64,000 bases of DNA from Bacteroidota bacterium (GTDB lineage Bacteria > Bacteroidota > Bacteroidia > Bacteroidales > Lentimicrobiaceae): contig JAEZNO010000001.1 in assembly GCA_023441805.1 (NCBI GenBank), positions 248,001 through 312,000 of the forward strand. Reading direction: 5' to 3'. The notes beneath the pieces were generated by a model. That model was not told the DNA's origin, did not search any database, and worked only from the letters and a program-made list of their open reading frames with translations. Positions within the stretch are counted from its first letter, which is position 1, and each line of letters opens with the position of its first letter. Shown in pieces: positions 17,399-25,696 of the stretch. Position numbers and translations under genes: made by a program.

Positions 17399-17526
17399 TA
17401 CTTTGCTGATCACCGGATATTGATTACCAAGGGTTACCTGATGATGACTGGTGAAGGATCATTAAAAATAGTCGGCAGTACTAATTAAATGAATCACTGT
17501 CGATTAAAGCAGGTGTTTTCGAATCT

Positions 17527-17567
17527 ATACATTAAAGGCTATCTTAACTAGGTAGCCTTCAATGTAT
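17527..17567 (+). terminator. Long imperfect hairpin after the LVIVD gene
   Basis: Arms ATACATT-a-AAGGCTA (17527-17541) and TAGCCTT-c-AATGTAT (17553-17567) pair over 14 bp with one A/C mismatch. There is no clear T-run after it, so it is terminator-like rather than a classic intrinsic terminator. Confidence 0.6.
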
Positions 17568-17667
17568 TAAAAAGAAGATCCATCACTTGTCACTGATATT
17601 TTTGATACCTTTACTAATAAATCTATAGGATTGTAAAGAATTTCAAGATTTTATAAACCAGCACATT

Positions 17668-17853
17668 ATGGAAAATCAGACAAGTTGTGAGAACTGTCCT
17701 ATCAGAACTAAGTATGACAATAATCCAAAGTCATTCGTTGGTCGTATTTGGAGATGGCATATTAACTTTTGTCCCGGTTGGAAAAAGTACTTCAAATCAT
17801 TGGATGAAGTTAAGCGGAAGGAGCTGTCAATCAAGTACCATTTAGCGAAATAG
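17668..17853 (+). CDS. Small CCHC-type cysteine protein, hypothetical
   Basis: A 61-residue protein with C7-x2-C10, then H31-x3-C35 in an aromatic stretch (WRWHINFCPGW). The spacing resembles a small zinc-binding knuckle. The C-terminal 20 residues are basic and helical. It starts with ATG and ends TAA. I do not recognise a named family. The clustered Cys, His and Trp residues argue for a real gene, since they are unlikely in random AT-rich sequence. It stands alone between the LVIVD gene and the HAD gene, with hairpins on both sides. Confidence 0.6.
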   Translation: MENQTSCENCPIRTKYDNNPKSFVGRIWRWHINFCPGWKKYFKSLDEVKRKELSIKYHLAK

Positions 17854-17860
17854 GTCATCA

Positions 17861-17933
17861 GATTGTTTAGATAGTTTCGATAGTTTCGATCGGTCTCTGA
17901 GCTTCATCTCGTTCTTTTTCGAACGAGATGAAG
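17861..17933. repeat. 9-base tandem repeats followed by a perfect 13-bp hairpin
   Basis: Three 9-base units (GATTGTTTA, GATAGTTTC, GATAGTTTC) at 17861-17887 are followed by a perfect 13-bp stem (arms 17902-17914 and 17921-17933) with a 6-base TTTTTC loop. There is no T-run on either side, so it is not a standard terminator. Confidence 0.75.
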
Positions 17934-18060
17934 AAGGTGCGGTAATTTAGGTTGAATAAGTAGATCGGTGGTCACTTTTTACTTTTTACTTTGAGCATTC
18001 ACCTTTTGCTTTCTATAATAAGGGAATCCTCAGTATCTTTGTCTTCAAGTTTTAAGGAAG

Positions 18061-18687
18061 ATGGAACAAACGAAACCTGATCTCAAAGGAATAAGGAATA
18101 TAGTTTTTGATTTTGGAAGAGTATTATTAAATATCAATCCGTTGCTCACACAGGCCGGCCTGGCTGAACTTGGCTATAAACCTGATAGTGAATCAGCCGG
18201 TGCAAAAGATGATGCAATTGTGATGGACCTTGAGAGAGGGGCAATTACTGAGGAAGCTTTCATTGATTCAGTACTGTCCGTTGTAAACGAGGGTGTTACA
18301 TCTGATGATATTATCAGAGTTTGGAATGATATGCTCCTTGATTTCCCGGAGAATCATGTAACTACCATACAAAAACTAAAAGAGCATCATAAAGTATATC
18401 TACTTTCAAATAGCAACAGCATTCATTTCGATAGTTATACTGCTTCATTTAAAGAGAGGTACGGATTTGAGCTGAGCAGCCTGTTTGAAAAGATGTGGTT
18501 TTCGTATCAGATTGGTTTAATCAAGCCTGATCCGTCAATATTCACGTTTATACTTGATGATGGAAATCTACAACCACATGAGACTCTTTTTATTGACGAC
18601 ACTCTTGTGCATGTGGAAGCGGCACGAAGTGTTGGCATAAAAGCTTATCATCTGACAGGTACTCAAGATATAAGCGATCTTTTTTAA
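18061..18687 (+). CDS. HAD superfamily phosphatase (DFG-type, beta-PGM-like)
   Basis: A 208-residue cytosolic protein. Motif I is VFDFGRVL, the D-x-G variant of this HAD subgroup; motif II is LLSNSNS; motif III is the Lys in IGLIKPDPSIF; motif IV is LFIDDTLVHVEAA. A helical cap domain lies between motifs I and II. Members remove phosphate from small sugar or nucleotide phosphates; the substrate cannot be read from sequence. mnmA starts 33 bases downstream, with its own TAATTTTG element at 18691-18698, so co-transcription is possible but not required. Confidence 0.85.
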   Translation: MEQTKPDLKGIRNIVFDFGRVLLNINPLLTQAGLAELGYKPDSESAGAKDDAIVMDLERGAITEEAFIDSVLSVVNEGVTSDDIIRVWNDMLLDFPENHVTTIQKLKEHHKVYLLSNSNSIHFDSYTASFKERYGFELSSLFEKMWFSYQIGLIKPDPSIFTFILDDGNLQPHETLFIDDTLVHVEAARSVGIKAYHLTGTQDISDLF

Positions 18688-18720
18688 TCGTAATTTTGCA
18701 CTTCATTTGATTTTCTGATT

Positions 18721-19788
18721 ATGAACATAGCTGCCCTGGTGTCAGGTGGAGTCGATAGTTCAGTAATGCTTCATTTACTGAAGGAACAAGGACACGAACC
18801 TGTCATCTTTTACATATTGATTGGCATGAAGGACAAAGAAGGTTTTTTAGATTGTCCTTCAGAAGAAGACATTGAAATTACCAAATGGCTTTCGCGCAAG
18901 TACGGCTTGAAAATGGAAATCGTAACCCTGCAGGAAGAATATTGGGATAGTGTTGTTGCTTACACACTGGATTCAGTTAAGCGTGGATTAACGCCTAATC
19001 CTGATGTAATGTGCAACAGACTGATAAAATTTGGGAGTTTTAATGAAAAGTATGGCAAAGACTTTGATCTTATCGCCAGCGGGCATTATGCATCCACAAC
19101 AATGCACAATGGAGTTAAGTACCTTTCAACTGCAAAAGATAAATTCAAAGATCAGACTGATTTCCTTGCTCAAATCACATATCAGCAATTGTTGAAGATT
19201 ATGTTTCCGATTGGTGATATCACAAAACCTGAAGTAAGAAGGATTGCTGAAGAAGCAAAATTGCCAAGTGCTCATAGAAAAGACAGTCAGGGTATATGTT
19301 TCCTTGGAAAGGTAAATTACAATGATTTCATCAGAAGGTATGTTGGTGAAAAGGAAGGCAAAATAGTTGAACTGGAAACCGGCAAAGTATTAGGAACCCA
19401 TCGCGGGTACTGGTTTCATACGATTGGCCAGCGTAAAGGCCTGGGCTTAGCTCAGGGACCATGGTTTGTTGTAAAAAAGGATAGCAACGAAAATGTAGTA
19501 TATGTATCTAACGGTTACGATCCTTTAACACAGTACAGCAATGTTATCAGGCTAAAGGGATTCAATTATATTTCCGAAAATCCGTGGAATGGAAGTGCCG
19601 GGCCACACGACGTGATGTTCAAAATAAGGCACACACCTGATTTCACCAAGGGTACTATTAACATTGAAGATGATTCGGTAGTTCTAAATTCTTCGATTCC
19701 CATTTCAGGAGTAGCGGCAGGGCAGTTCGGAGTACTTTACGATAATGACTGTCGTCTTTGCTATGGAAGTGGTGAAATCGAAATATAA
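18721..19788 (+). CDS. mnmA: tRNA-specific 2-thiouridylase MnmA
   Basis: A 355-residue enzyme that adds sulfur to uridine 34 of tRNA-Lys, Glu and Gln using a persulfide donor and ATP. The PP-loop SGGVDSS lies at residues 8-14. The two catalytic cysteines are C98 (in PDVMCNR) and C193 (in SQGICF). The C-terminal part (about 225-355) contains the family GQRKGLG motif and the barrel domain. Length matches the family. A TAATTTTG promoter element lies 22 bases upstream of the ATG. There is no link in position to the sulfur operon 10 kb away. Confidence 0.95.
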   Translation: MNIAALVSGGVDSSVMLHLLKEQGHEPVIFYILIGMKDKEGFLDCPSEEDIEITKWLSRKYGLKMEIVTLQEEYWDSVVAYTLDSVKRGLTPNPDVMCNRLIKFGSFNEKYGKDFDLIASGHYASTTMHNGVKYLSTAKDKFKDQTDFLAQITYQQLLKIMFPIGDITKPEVRRIAEEAKLPSAHRKDSQGICFLGKVNYNDFIRRYVGEKEGKIVELETGKVLGTHRGYWFHTIGQRKGLGLAQGPWFVVKKDSNENVVYVSNGYDPLTQYSNVIRLKGFNYISENPWNGSAGPHDVMFKIRHTPDFTKGTINIEDDSVVLNSSIPISGVAAGQFGVLYDNDCRLCYGSGEIEI

Positions 19789-20005
19789 TTTCTTCCACAC
19801 TACTTAGTCAGACGATACGACCATTGATTTTATATTGGTAAGTCTGAGAATTCGGTAGATCGTAATAAAAGGCATGTAAATCAGGCATTAGCGTATCCTG
19901 AATGAGTGCAATTAAGCATAAACTTACTTCTTGAAAATCGATTACTGTACGTAAACATATACTTATTTTTAAGGTAATTTTAATATAGCGCACTGCATAA
20001 TGTCT

Positions 20006-20083
20006 AACCAATTATAATTCAAGCGTTTGAATTAAATAGCCGGTAAGAGTAATAAAGTAATAGATACATACATATAATTGGTT
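20006..20083. repeat. Nested inverted repeats upstream of acpP
   Basis: An 11-base perfect inverted repeat, AACCAATTATA (20006-20016) and TATAATTGGTT (20073-20083), encloses and partly overlaps an 8-bp hairpin TAATTCAA (20015-20022) / TTGAATTA (20027-20034). It lies in the 400-base gap 19789-20188, upstream of the acpP promoter. The rest of that gap holds nothing I can name. Confidence 0.65.
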
Positions 20084-20129
20084 TTCTGATTGTTATAATA
20101 AAAATCAAGGTGCCGGGCAGTTAAAGATA

Positions 20130-20160
20130 TTGTTTGGTATTTGATAAATTTGTTTCTTTG
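20130..20160 (+). promoter_or_regulatory. Probable promoter of acpP-fabF-rnc
   Basis: TTG at 20130-20132, 20 bases, then TTTCTTTG at 20153-20160, one base off TAnnTTTG. The acpP ATG is 28 bases further on. Confidence 0.55.
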
Positions 20161-20188
20161 CACTTCAAAACCAAAAAAAGCAAAAAAC

Positions 20189-20425
20189 ATGTCAGACATT
20201 GCAACAAGAGTTAAAGCTATTATCGTTGATAAGCTTGGCGTTGAAGAGAAAGAGGTAACTCCGGAAGCTAGTTTCACTAATGACCTGGGAGCTGATTCTC
20301 TCGACACTGTAGAACTGATCATGGAATTCGAAAAGGAATTCAACATAGCTATTCCGGATGACCAAGCTGAAAAGATTGGTACTGTTGGTGATGCTATAGC
20401 TTACATCGAAAACAATACTAAATAA
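20189..20425 (+). CDS. acpP: Acyl carrier protein
   Basis: A 78-residue acidic helical protein carrying growing acyl chains in fatty acid synthesis. The phosphopantetheine site is S37 in LGADSLDTVEL. I use the ATG at 20189, which gives MSDIATRVKAIIVDKLG, the normal ACP start; a longer reading from 20141 needs a non-ATG start and overlaps the promoter. fabF follows after 12 bases and rnc after that, the conserved acpP-fabF-rnc order of Bacteroidota. Confidence 0.96.
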   Translation: MSDIATRVKAIIVDKLGVEEKEVTPEASFTNDLGADSLDTVELIMEFEKEFNIAIPDDQAEKIGTVGDAIAYIENNTK

Positions 20426-20437
20426 GGGAATTCCCGA

Positions 20438-21691
20438 ATGAATTTGAGAAGAGTTGTAGTAACCGGACTGGGTGCACTTACTCCGTTGGGCAATACTGCT
20501 CCCCAATACTGGGAAGGATTGCTAAATGGAGTAAGTGGTGCCGACCGGATCACACGGTTCGATGCAAGCAAGTTCAAGACTCAGTTTGCATGTGAGGTTA
20601 AAGGTTTTGATCCTTTACAATTTTTTGACAGGAAAGAGGTCCGCAAATATGACCCCTACGCACAATATGGTATGGTCTGTGCTGATGAAGCTATTGTTGA
20701 TTCAGGCCTTGATCTTGAGAAGATAAATCTTGAACATGTTGGTGTTATATGGGCTTCAGGTATCGGCGGATTACTGACTTTCCAGGATGAAGTTACTGAT
20801 TATGCCAAAGGTGATGGTACTCCGCGATTTAATCCATTCTTTATTCCAAAGATGATCGCTGATATTACAGCCGGGCATATTTCTATAAAATACGGATTTA
20901 AAGGTCCAAATTTTGCCACTGTATCAGCTTGTGCCTCATCAGCTAATGCTATAATTGATGCATTCAATTACATCAGGATGGGTAAAGCTGATATCTTTAT
21001 TACCGGTGGTTCGGAAGCAGCAGTTAATGCTCCCGGTGTTGGTGGATTCAATGCTATGCATGCTCTATCTACCCGAAACGATGATCCTAAAACAGCTTCT
21101 CGTCCTTTTGATAAGGACCGCGATGGTTTCGTTATAGGTGAAGGTGCCGGTGCTCTCGTAATTGAAGAACTTGATCATGCTATTGCCCGTGGAGCAAAGA
21201 TTTATGCTGAGATTGTTGGAACCGGTCTGACTGCTGATGCTTACCACATGACAGGTCCTCACCCTGATGGTGATGGTGCCCGCAGAGCAATGAAAATAGC
21301 TGTCATGGAAGCAGGAATTGAGCCTTCAGCAATTGATCACATCAATACTCACGGTACTTCTACTCCTTTAGGTGATGTGGCTGAAATTAAAGGTATTGTC
21401 TCATTATTCGGCGATCATGCTCCTAAGATCAATATCAATAGTACCAAATCAATGACAGGTCATTTATTAGGCGCTGCTGGAGCAGTTGAGGCTATCGCTT
21501 CAATCTTTGCCGTTCAGAATGATATCGTTCCTCCAACTATCAACCACTTCACTGATGATCCTGAGATTGACAGTGCACTGAACTTTACATTTAACAAAGC
21601 TGTTAAACGCAAAGTAGACTATGCTTTAACCAACACTTTTGGCTTCGGCGGTCACAATGCATCAATTGTAATTAAAAAATATTCAGTGTAA
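20438..21691 (+). CDS. fabF: Beta-ketoacyl-ACP synthase II
   Basis: A 417-residue condensing enzyme that elongates acyl-ACP with malonyl-ACP. The catalytic triad is visible: C165 in VSACASSANA, a His in HINTHGTSTPLGD and a His in KSMTGHLLGAAG. Length and the closing GFGGHNAS motif fit FabF. It lies between acpP and rnc in the same transcript. Confidence 0.96.
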   Translation: MNLRRVVVTGLGALTPLGNTAPQYWEGLLNGVSGADRITRFDASKFKTQFACEVKGFDPLQFFDRKEVRKYDPYAQYGMVCADEAIVDSGLDLEKINLEHVGVIWASGIGGLLTFQDEVTDYAKGDGTPRFNPFFIPKMIADITAGHISIKYGFKGPNFATVSACASSANAIIDAFNYIRMGKADIFITGGSEAAVNAPGVGGFNAMHALSTRNDDPKTASRPFDKDRDGFVIGEGAGALVIEELDHAIARGAKIYAEIVGTGLTADAYHMTGPHPDGDGARRAMKIAVMEAGIEPSAIDHINTHGTSTPLGDVAEIKGIVSLFGDHAPKININSTKSMTGHLLGAAGAVEAIASIFAVQNDIVPPTINHFTDDPEIDSALNFTFNKAVKRKVDYALTNTFGFGGHNASIVIKKYSV

Positions 21692-21693
21692 AA

Positions 21694-22443
21694 GTGCTTA
21701 GTACGAATCTAAAACCTATCAGGTTTTATTTCTCAAGAGAAAAGCAACTGTATAATGCTATAAAGAATATTTTCGGGTTCTTCCCCGAAAATATTTTTTT
21801 ATACAAGCTTGCATTTACGCATAAATCACAGGCTGAAACGTATAATGGCATTAAAGTCAGTAATGAACGTCTTGAGTTCCTTGGCGATACTGTTTTAAGT
21901 ACCGTTGTGGCAGATTACCTTTTCAGAATTTATCCCCTTAAAGATGAAGGATTTCTGACAGAGATGAGATCACGAATTGTGAGTCGTGCCCAACTCAATA
22001 AATTGTCCTTGAAACTCGGTCTTGATAAATTAATAATCCATACTACCGGGACTAACTCTGTCTTCAGATCAATCAAAGGAGATGCTTTTGAAGCAATAGT
22101 AGGAGCTATTTATCTGGATAAAGGATTTGAATTCACACGAAATGTTCTAATAAACAGGATTATTAAGAATCAATTTGATCTTGTGGAACTTGCAAACACT
22201 GATCTTAATTATAAAAGTAAACTCATCGCATGGACTCAAAAAGAGAAGAAAACAATTGAGTTTATCGTAGTTGATGAAATTGGTGCGGGTTATGCCAAAC
22301 AATATGTGGTGGATGTAAAGATCAATGAGGAGATATTAGGCCGTGGACAAGATTATTCTATAAAGGGTGCTGAGCAAAATGCAGCAATGAAAGTTGTACA
22401 GAAGCTTGGTATTAACGGCAATCCTACCCAATTAGTTTCCTGA
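21694..22443 (+). CDS. rnc: Ribonuclease III
   Basis: A 249-residue double-strand RNA endonuclease for rRNA and mRNA processing. The signature NERLEFLGDTVLS is present near residue 50, the downstream Asp/Glu pair is in GDAFEAIVGAIYLDKG, and a C-terminal dsRNA-binding domain (about 170-240) ends KGAEQNAAMKVVQKLG. The start is GTG at 21694, two bases after the fabF stop; no ATG occurs before the conserved region, so GTG is the best choice and translation is probably coupled to fabF. Confidence 0.93.
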   Translation: MLSTNLKPIRFYFSREKQLYNAIKNIFGFFPENIFLYKLAFTHKSQAETYNGIKVSNERLEFLGDTVLSTVVADYLFRIYPLKDEGFLTEMRSRIVSRAQLNKLSLKLGLDKLIIHTTGTNSVFRSIKGDAFEAIVGAIYLDKGFEFTRNVLINRIIKNQFDLVELANTDLNYKSKLIAWTQKEKKTIEFIVVDEIGAGYAKQYVVDVKINEEILGRGQDYSIKGAEQNAAMKVVQKLGINGNPTQLVS

Positions 22444-22509
22444 TATTTAAGTATACCCATACAGTCGTACGGGCCAGAATTGGTTATTTGATTACCTTTG
22501 ATCATTGAT

Positions 22510-22965
22510 ATGGTAACCAGAAAATTAAAGCTTTCGGCAGAGTCAGAAACCGATATTGATATAATCGGTATTACTACCATTTTGGCTGATTACCGCCTGG
22601 CTTATTTCCTCAATAAAGAAGCTTTATTTAAACTGGAGAAAATGGATGACTTGCCGGTGTTTTATGAAAAGTTAAAGATTACCAGAGAACATAGTCTTTT
22701 TGCCTGGCATGATCATGATCACAGGTTATCATATTATTTGATCTGCAATGACCATTCTGATGGGAAGATGATAGATCAGTTTCCTCAGGCAAATTACTTT
22801 CTTTTCATTAAAGGGAAGCACAATCCGCAGGATAGTAAAGCTTTACAATCACAAATTCGTAAAATACCTTCAGTCTCGTTTGTTTTCGCACCCGTAATAT
22901 CAAAAATTAAAGAACTTGAAGGCATATTGCAGGATCTTGAGATTCATGAACTGAACCGACTGTAG
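22510..22965 (+). CDS. IPExxxVDY family protein
   Basis: A 151-residue protein matching the Bacteroidota IPExxxVDY family: an early DIDIIGITTILADYRLAYFL block, then SYYLICN, and a C-terminal kinship to the family's SK-LL helix. The name-giving motif is degenerate (MIDQFPQANYFL). I choose the ATG at 22510; the upstream TTG at 22498 overlaps TACCTTTG (22493-22500), a good -7 element, so the transcript would start only a few bases before the ATG. The family is usually beside pyruvate kinase, which is not here. Its function is unknown. Confidence 0.75.
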   Translation: MVTRKLKLSAESETDIDIIGITTILADYRLAYFLNKEALFKLEKMDDLPVFYEKLKITREHSLFAWHDHDHRLSYYLICNDHSDGKMIDQFPQANYFLFIKGKHNPQDSKALQSQIRKIPSVSFVFAPVISKIKELEGILQDLEIHELNRL

Positions 22966-22996
22966 TAATGTATTTTTTATTCCATCCCTGTCTTAA

Positions 22997-23127
22997 ATCT
23001 TATTAAGCCTGCCTCTCTATATATCTTATTAAGCTTTCCTATCTAATAGATTTGCTAATATTTGATTCACATACTATCAAATATTTAATTGCCCTGCCAT
23101 ATCAAATAGCTTATTACCCTGCCATAT
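22997..23127. repeat. Degenerate 25-26 base tandem repeats between convergent genes
   Basis: ATCTTATTAAGC occurs at 22997-23008 and 23023-23034 (26-base spacing). CCCTGCCATAT occurs at 23092-23102 and 23117-23127 (25-base spacing). The intermediate sequence resembles the same unit, roughly CTTATTA-aGCCTGCCatat-caaATA. The array ends just before the stop of the M14 gene. Confidence 0.65.
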
Positions 23128-23128
23128 T

Positions 23129-25498
23129 TTAATATCCTACCATTATTTTCTTTGTTACAGGTTGATTACCCTCAACCGTTAATGTACAGAAATACACTCC
23201 CTTTGAAAACTCATTTGTTTGGATAAACAACTCACCCTCAGTTTGCTCAAGATTAATATTCTTTAAAATTCTTCCACTCAGGTCAGTAACTAACACTATT
23301 CCTTTTGAATTATTCTTTAAGTCATAATGGAAATGTACTTTGTTAGTTGAAGGATTTGGATACCCCTCTGAAAGGAAAGCGGTGTAAGCAGGAATATTCT
23401 CATATGCAGCATCAACCGTCCTGTCGATAATATTGATTGAAACATCATCAAAGTAAAAGCCATCGTAGGTTTTCGACTCATTACTAATGATAGTAAACTT
23501 GAGTAGAATAGGTTTATCAGCGTATTCACTAATATTTATTCCCTCTCTTACCCATCCTGAAGTACCATCATAGACCGGCATGAGGAAGGCCTGGTATATA
23601 TCACCGGGATGCGTATATCGACCTTCAAGTGCTTTCCATGTGTTACCATTATCATCGCTTATAGAGACTTGAACATAGTCATATCCGCGTTCAATAGTCC
23701 AGCGGGCATAGAATTCAAGTACAGCCACTGAGGCTTTGGTTAATGTAACGGGTGTCTTTAATTCAATGCTTTTAAATGTGTTATTGTTGTAATTCCCAAA
23801 TGGGGTGTCTGTCATACACCATGGTGCTGACCATGGTAAATTTGAAGATAACCCCCATGTGCCTGTCCAATTTGTTGAGGTTGAAAGATCATCTCTGAAG
23901 AGGTTTACAGGAGTACCAAAGTATTTTTCAACAGTATCACGGTAAGTGACATATCCATCGTTGTATACAATCACGAAACTAAGAGTGTCACCACTTTTTA
24001 CATGAGAAGCCAGTTTGAAGGGAATAGAACCACTTACCTTTTGTAAAACCTCTATTCCGGATAATGTAATTGGATCTCCAACTGATTCGAAAGCAGTATC
24101 CAAAGGTTCAATGTGGATAGTATAATTAGCGGGTGTCTGGCCTAATCGTGTTAAATCGAAAGAAAAATGATAATCTTTTTCAGGAATAATCATCGGCGTC
24201 TGATCGATAATTTTGCAATACGTACCTGCATATCTTGCTGCCAGAATGCTCTGAATCATATTCTCCCGGCAAATTTCTGTAATCCGTAAAATATATGGCC
24301 AGAATCCGTCACTTTCACTTCCACATTCAGGAGTATAGGCCAATATTTTCCCCTTTGTCTCCTGCTCACCATACATCCAGTCGTCACTGCCACCATTTGA
24401 AGGATAGATTGTAGTACAGGCAGGCCCGTATACATAATGATTATCAACAGTCATGTTTTTGGCATATTCAGCAAAGACAGCATTGTCGGCTGAGAGTTCA
24501 GGAATGTATCCCCATGCATATAAGAGTAAATTGCTGTACGAATGATAGTTTAATGCAATTTTGAAATCATGCGATTCACAGAATTCCTTTATCATTTGTG
24601 TTTCCGGTTCTGAAAATGCATCAGTCCCTCTATAAGTCTCACTCCAAGTATAGGGAGATGAGCCCTCATTATCATACCCCCAGGCATAGCCATAATTTCT
24701 GTTCAAATCAATGCCAAAAGTCCCGTTGCCATTATCGCGACGGTTCTTGCGCCACATACCGCCTCCGTTAGGGTTTGTCTCAATATTTCTTGCATATCCG
24801 TCAACATTGAAAATTGGGATAAAGAACATCTCAGTATTATCTACCAAATCGCGTACTTCCTGATTGTGCTCATAATTTTCTAACAGATAATACATATAAA
24901 ATATGAGGTGCTGCATACCGATAGGTTCACGGGCATGATGCATGGCAGTATATAGCACCTGAGGTTCATTCTCCGAATCGTTTGCATTATCTGAGAGCTT
25001 TACATAATAGATGGACCTTCCTTCAAAAGTTGTCATATCCGAAATAGGCTGTCTGACCGTAATCAAATCCGGATAAGTGGCTGCCATAAAGTCAAGCTCA
25101 GCATAGCACTCGTCGATTGTATAAAATCCACCGCATGATCCAAGCTCAAAATCTGCCGGCTCAGGATAATCCCATGGTGATGTTCCAGCCTTCTTATTTA
25201 CTTCATCAATATTAATTGCTGAATTCCTGTCTATATACCATTGAGAAACATCATCGACAAGAATCTCAGTAGGGAATTTCATTGTAGCCAGAATGCTGAT
25301 TTCCCTTTGTGAAAGCTCAGCAGTAAATGAGTTTTCTTGATAATTGTAATAACCTTCATCAACCTGGATGCCTTGCTCGGCAATTTGCCTGAGTTCTGAT
25401 GGGTTGACCTTAATCTTTATCCTGCTGTACTTTTCGGTCTGGGCACCTGATAGAAAGTAAATGCTTATGGCTAATAAGATAAGTAGCGTTCTTTTCAT
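23129..25498 (-). CDS. Secreted M14 zinc carboxypeptidase with T9SS type A sorting domain
   Basis: A 789-residue extracellular peptidase. Signal peptide at 1-20 (ending SGAQ); propeptide-like region to about 110; M14 domain about 120-425 with zinc ligands H188 and E191 (in MHHAREP) and H319 (in NYHSYSN), substrate-binding DLNRNYG and the catalytic Glu candidate E391 in YTPECG. Beta domains follow (about 430-700), and a T9SS domain ends the protein (EGYPNPSTNKVHFHYDLKN, then GVYFCTLTVEG). It probably cleaves residues from protein C-termini outside the cell for nutrient uptake. Confidence 0.93.
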   Translation of the reverse strand: MKRTLLILLAISIYFLSGAQTEKYSRIKIKVNPSELRQIAEQGIQVDEGYYNYQENSFTAELSQREISILATMKFPTEILVDDVSQWYIDRNSAINIDEVNKKAGTSPWDYPEPADFELGSCGGFYTIDECYAELDFMAATYPDLITVRQPISDMTTFEGRSIYYVKLSDNANDSENEPQVLYTAMHHAREPIGMQHLIFYMYYLLENYEHNQEVRDLVDNTEMFFIPIFNVDGYARNIETNPNGGGMWRKNRRDNGNGTFGIDLNRNYGYAWGYDNEGSSPYTWSETYRGTDAFSEPETQMIKEFCESHDFKIALNYHSYSNLLLYAWGYIPELSADNAVFAEYAKNMTVDNHYVYGPACTTIYPSNGGSDDWMYGEQETKGKILAYTPECGSESDGFWPYILRITEICRENMIQSILAARYAGTYCKIIDQTPMIIPEKDYHFSFDLTRLGQTPANYTIHIEPLDTAFESVGDPITLSGIEVLQKVSGSIPFKLASHVKSGDTLSFVIVYNDGYVTYRDTVEKYFGTPVNLFRDDLSTSTNWTGTWGLSSNLPWSAPWCMTDTPFGNYNNNTFKSIELKTPVTLTKASVAVLEFYARWTIERGYDYVQVSISDDNGNTWKALEGRYTHPGDIYQAFLMPVYDGTSGWVREGINISEYADKPILLKFTIISNESKTYDGFYFDDVSINIIDRTVDAAYENIPAYTAFLSEGYPNPSTNKVHFHYDLKNNSKGIVLVTDLSGRILKNINLEQTEGELFIQTNEFSKGVYFCTLTVEGNQPVTKKIMVGY

Positions 25499-25696
25499 AA
25501 TAGATGTGTTGAAATACCGGGGCTGTTATACACAAATTTACAGATATTTATTTTAACCTGAAATGTTCTTCTATGTGATTTATCAATCGTTGGAGTGCCT
25601 TCCAAGCAAAATGATGAACTAATATGTCGGGTTAATTGTTTTGCGGTGACTCTTATGCCTCAATTTCGGGGATAAACCAAAGAAATTTAATCATTT

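Noticed and set aside
20141..20188. N-terminal extension of acpP from 20141
   Set aside because: It needs a non-ATG start and overlaps the -7 promoter element; ACP proteins start at the MSDIATRV position.
22997..23127. CRISPR array
   Set aside because: The units are tandem and degenerate with no unique spacers, and no cas genes are present.
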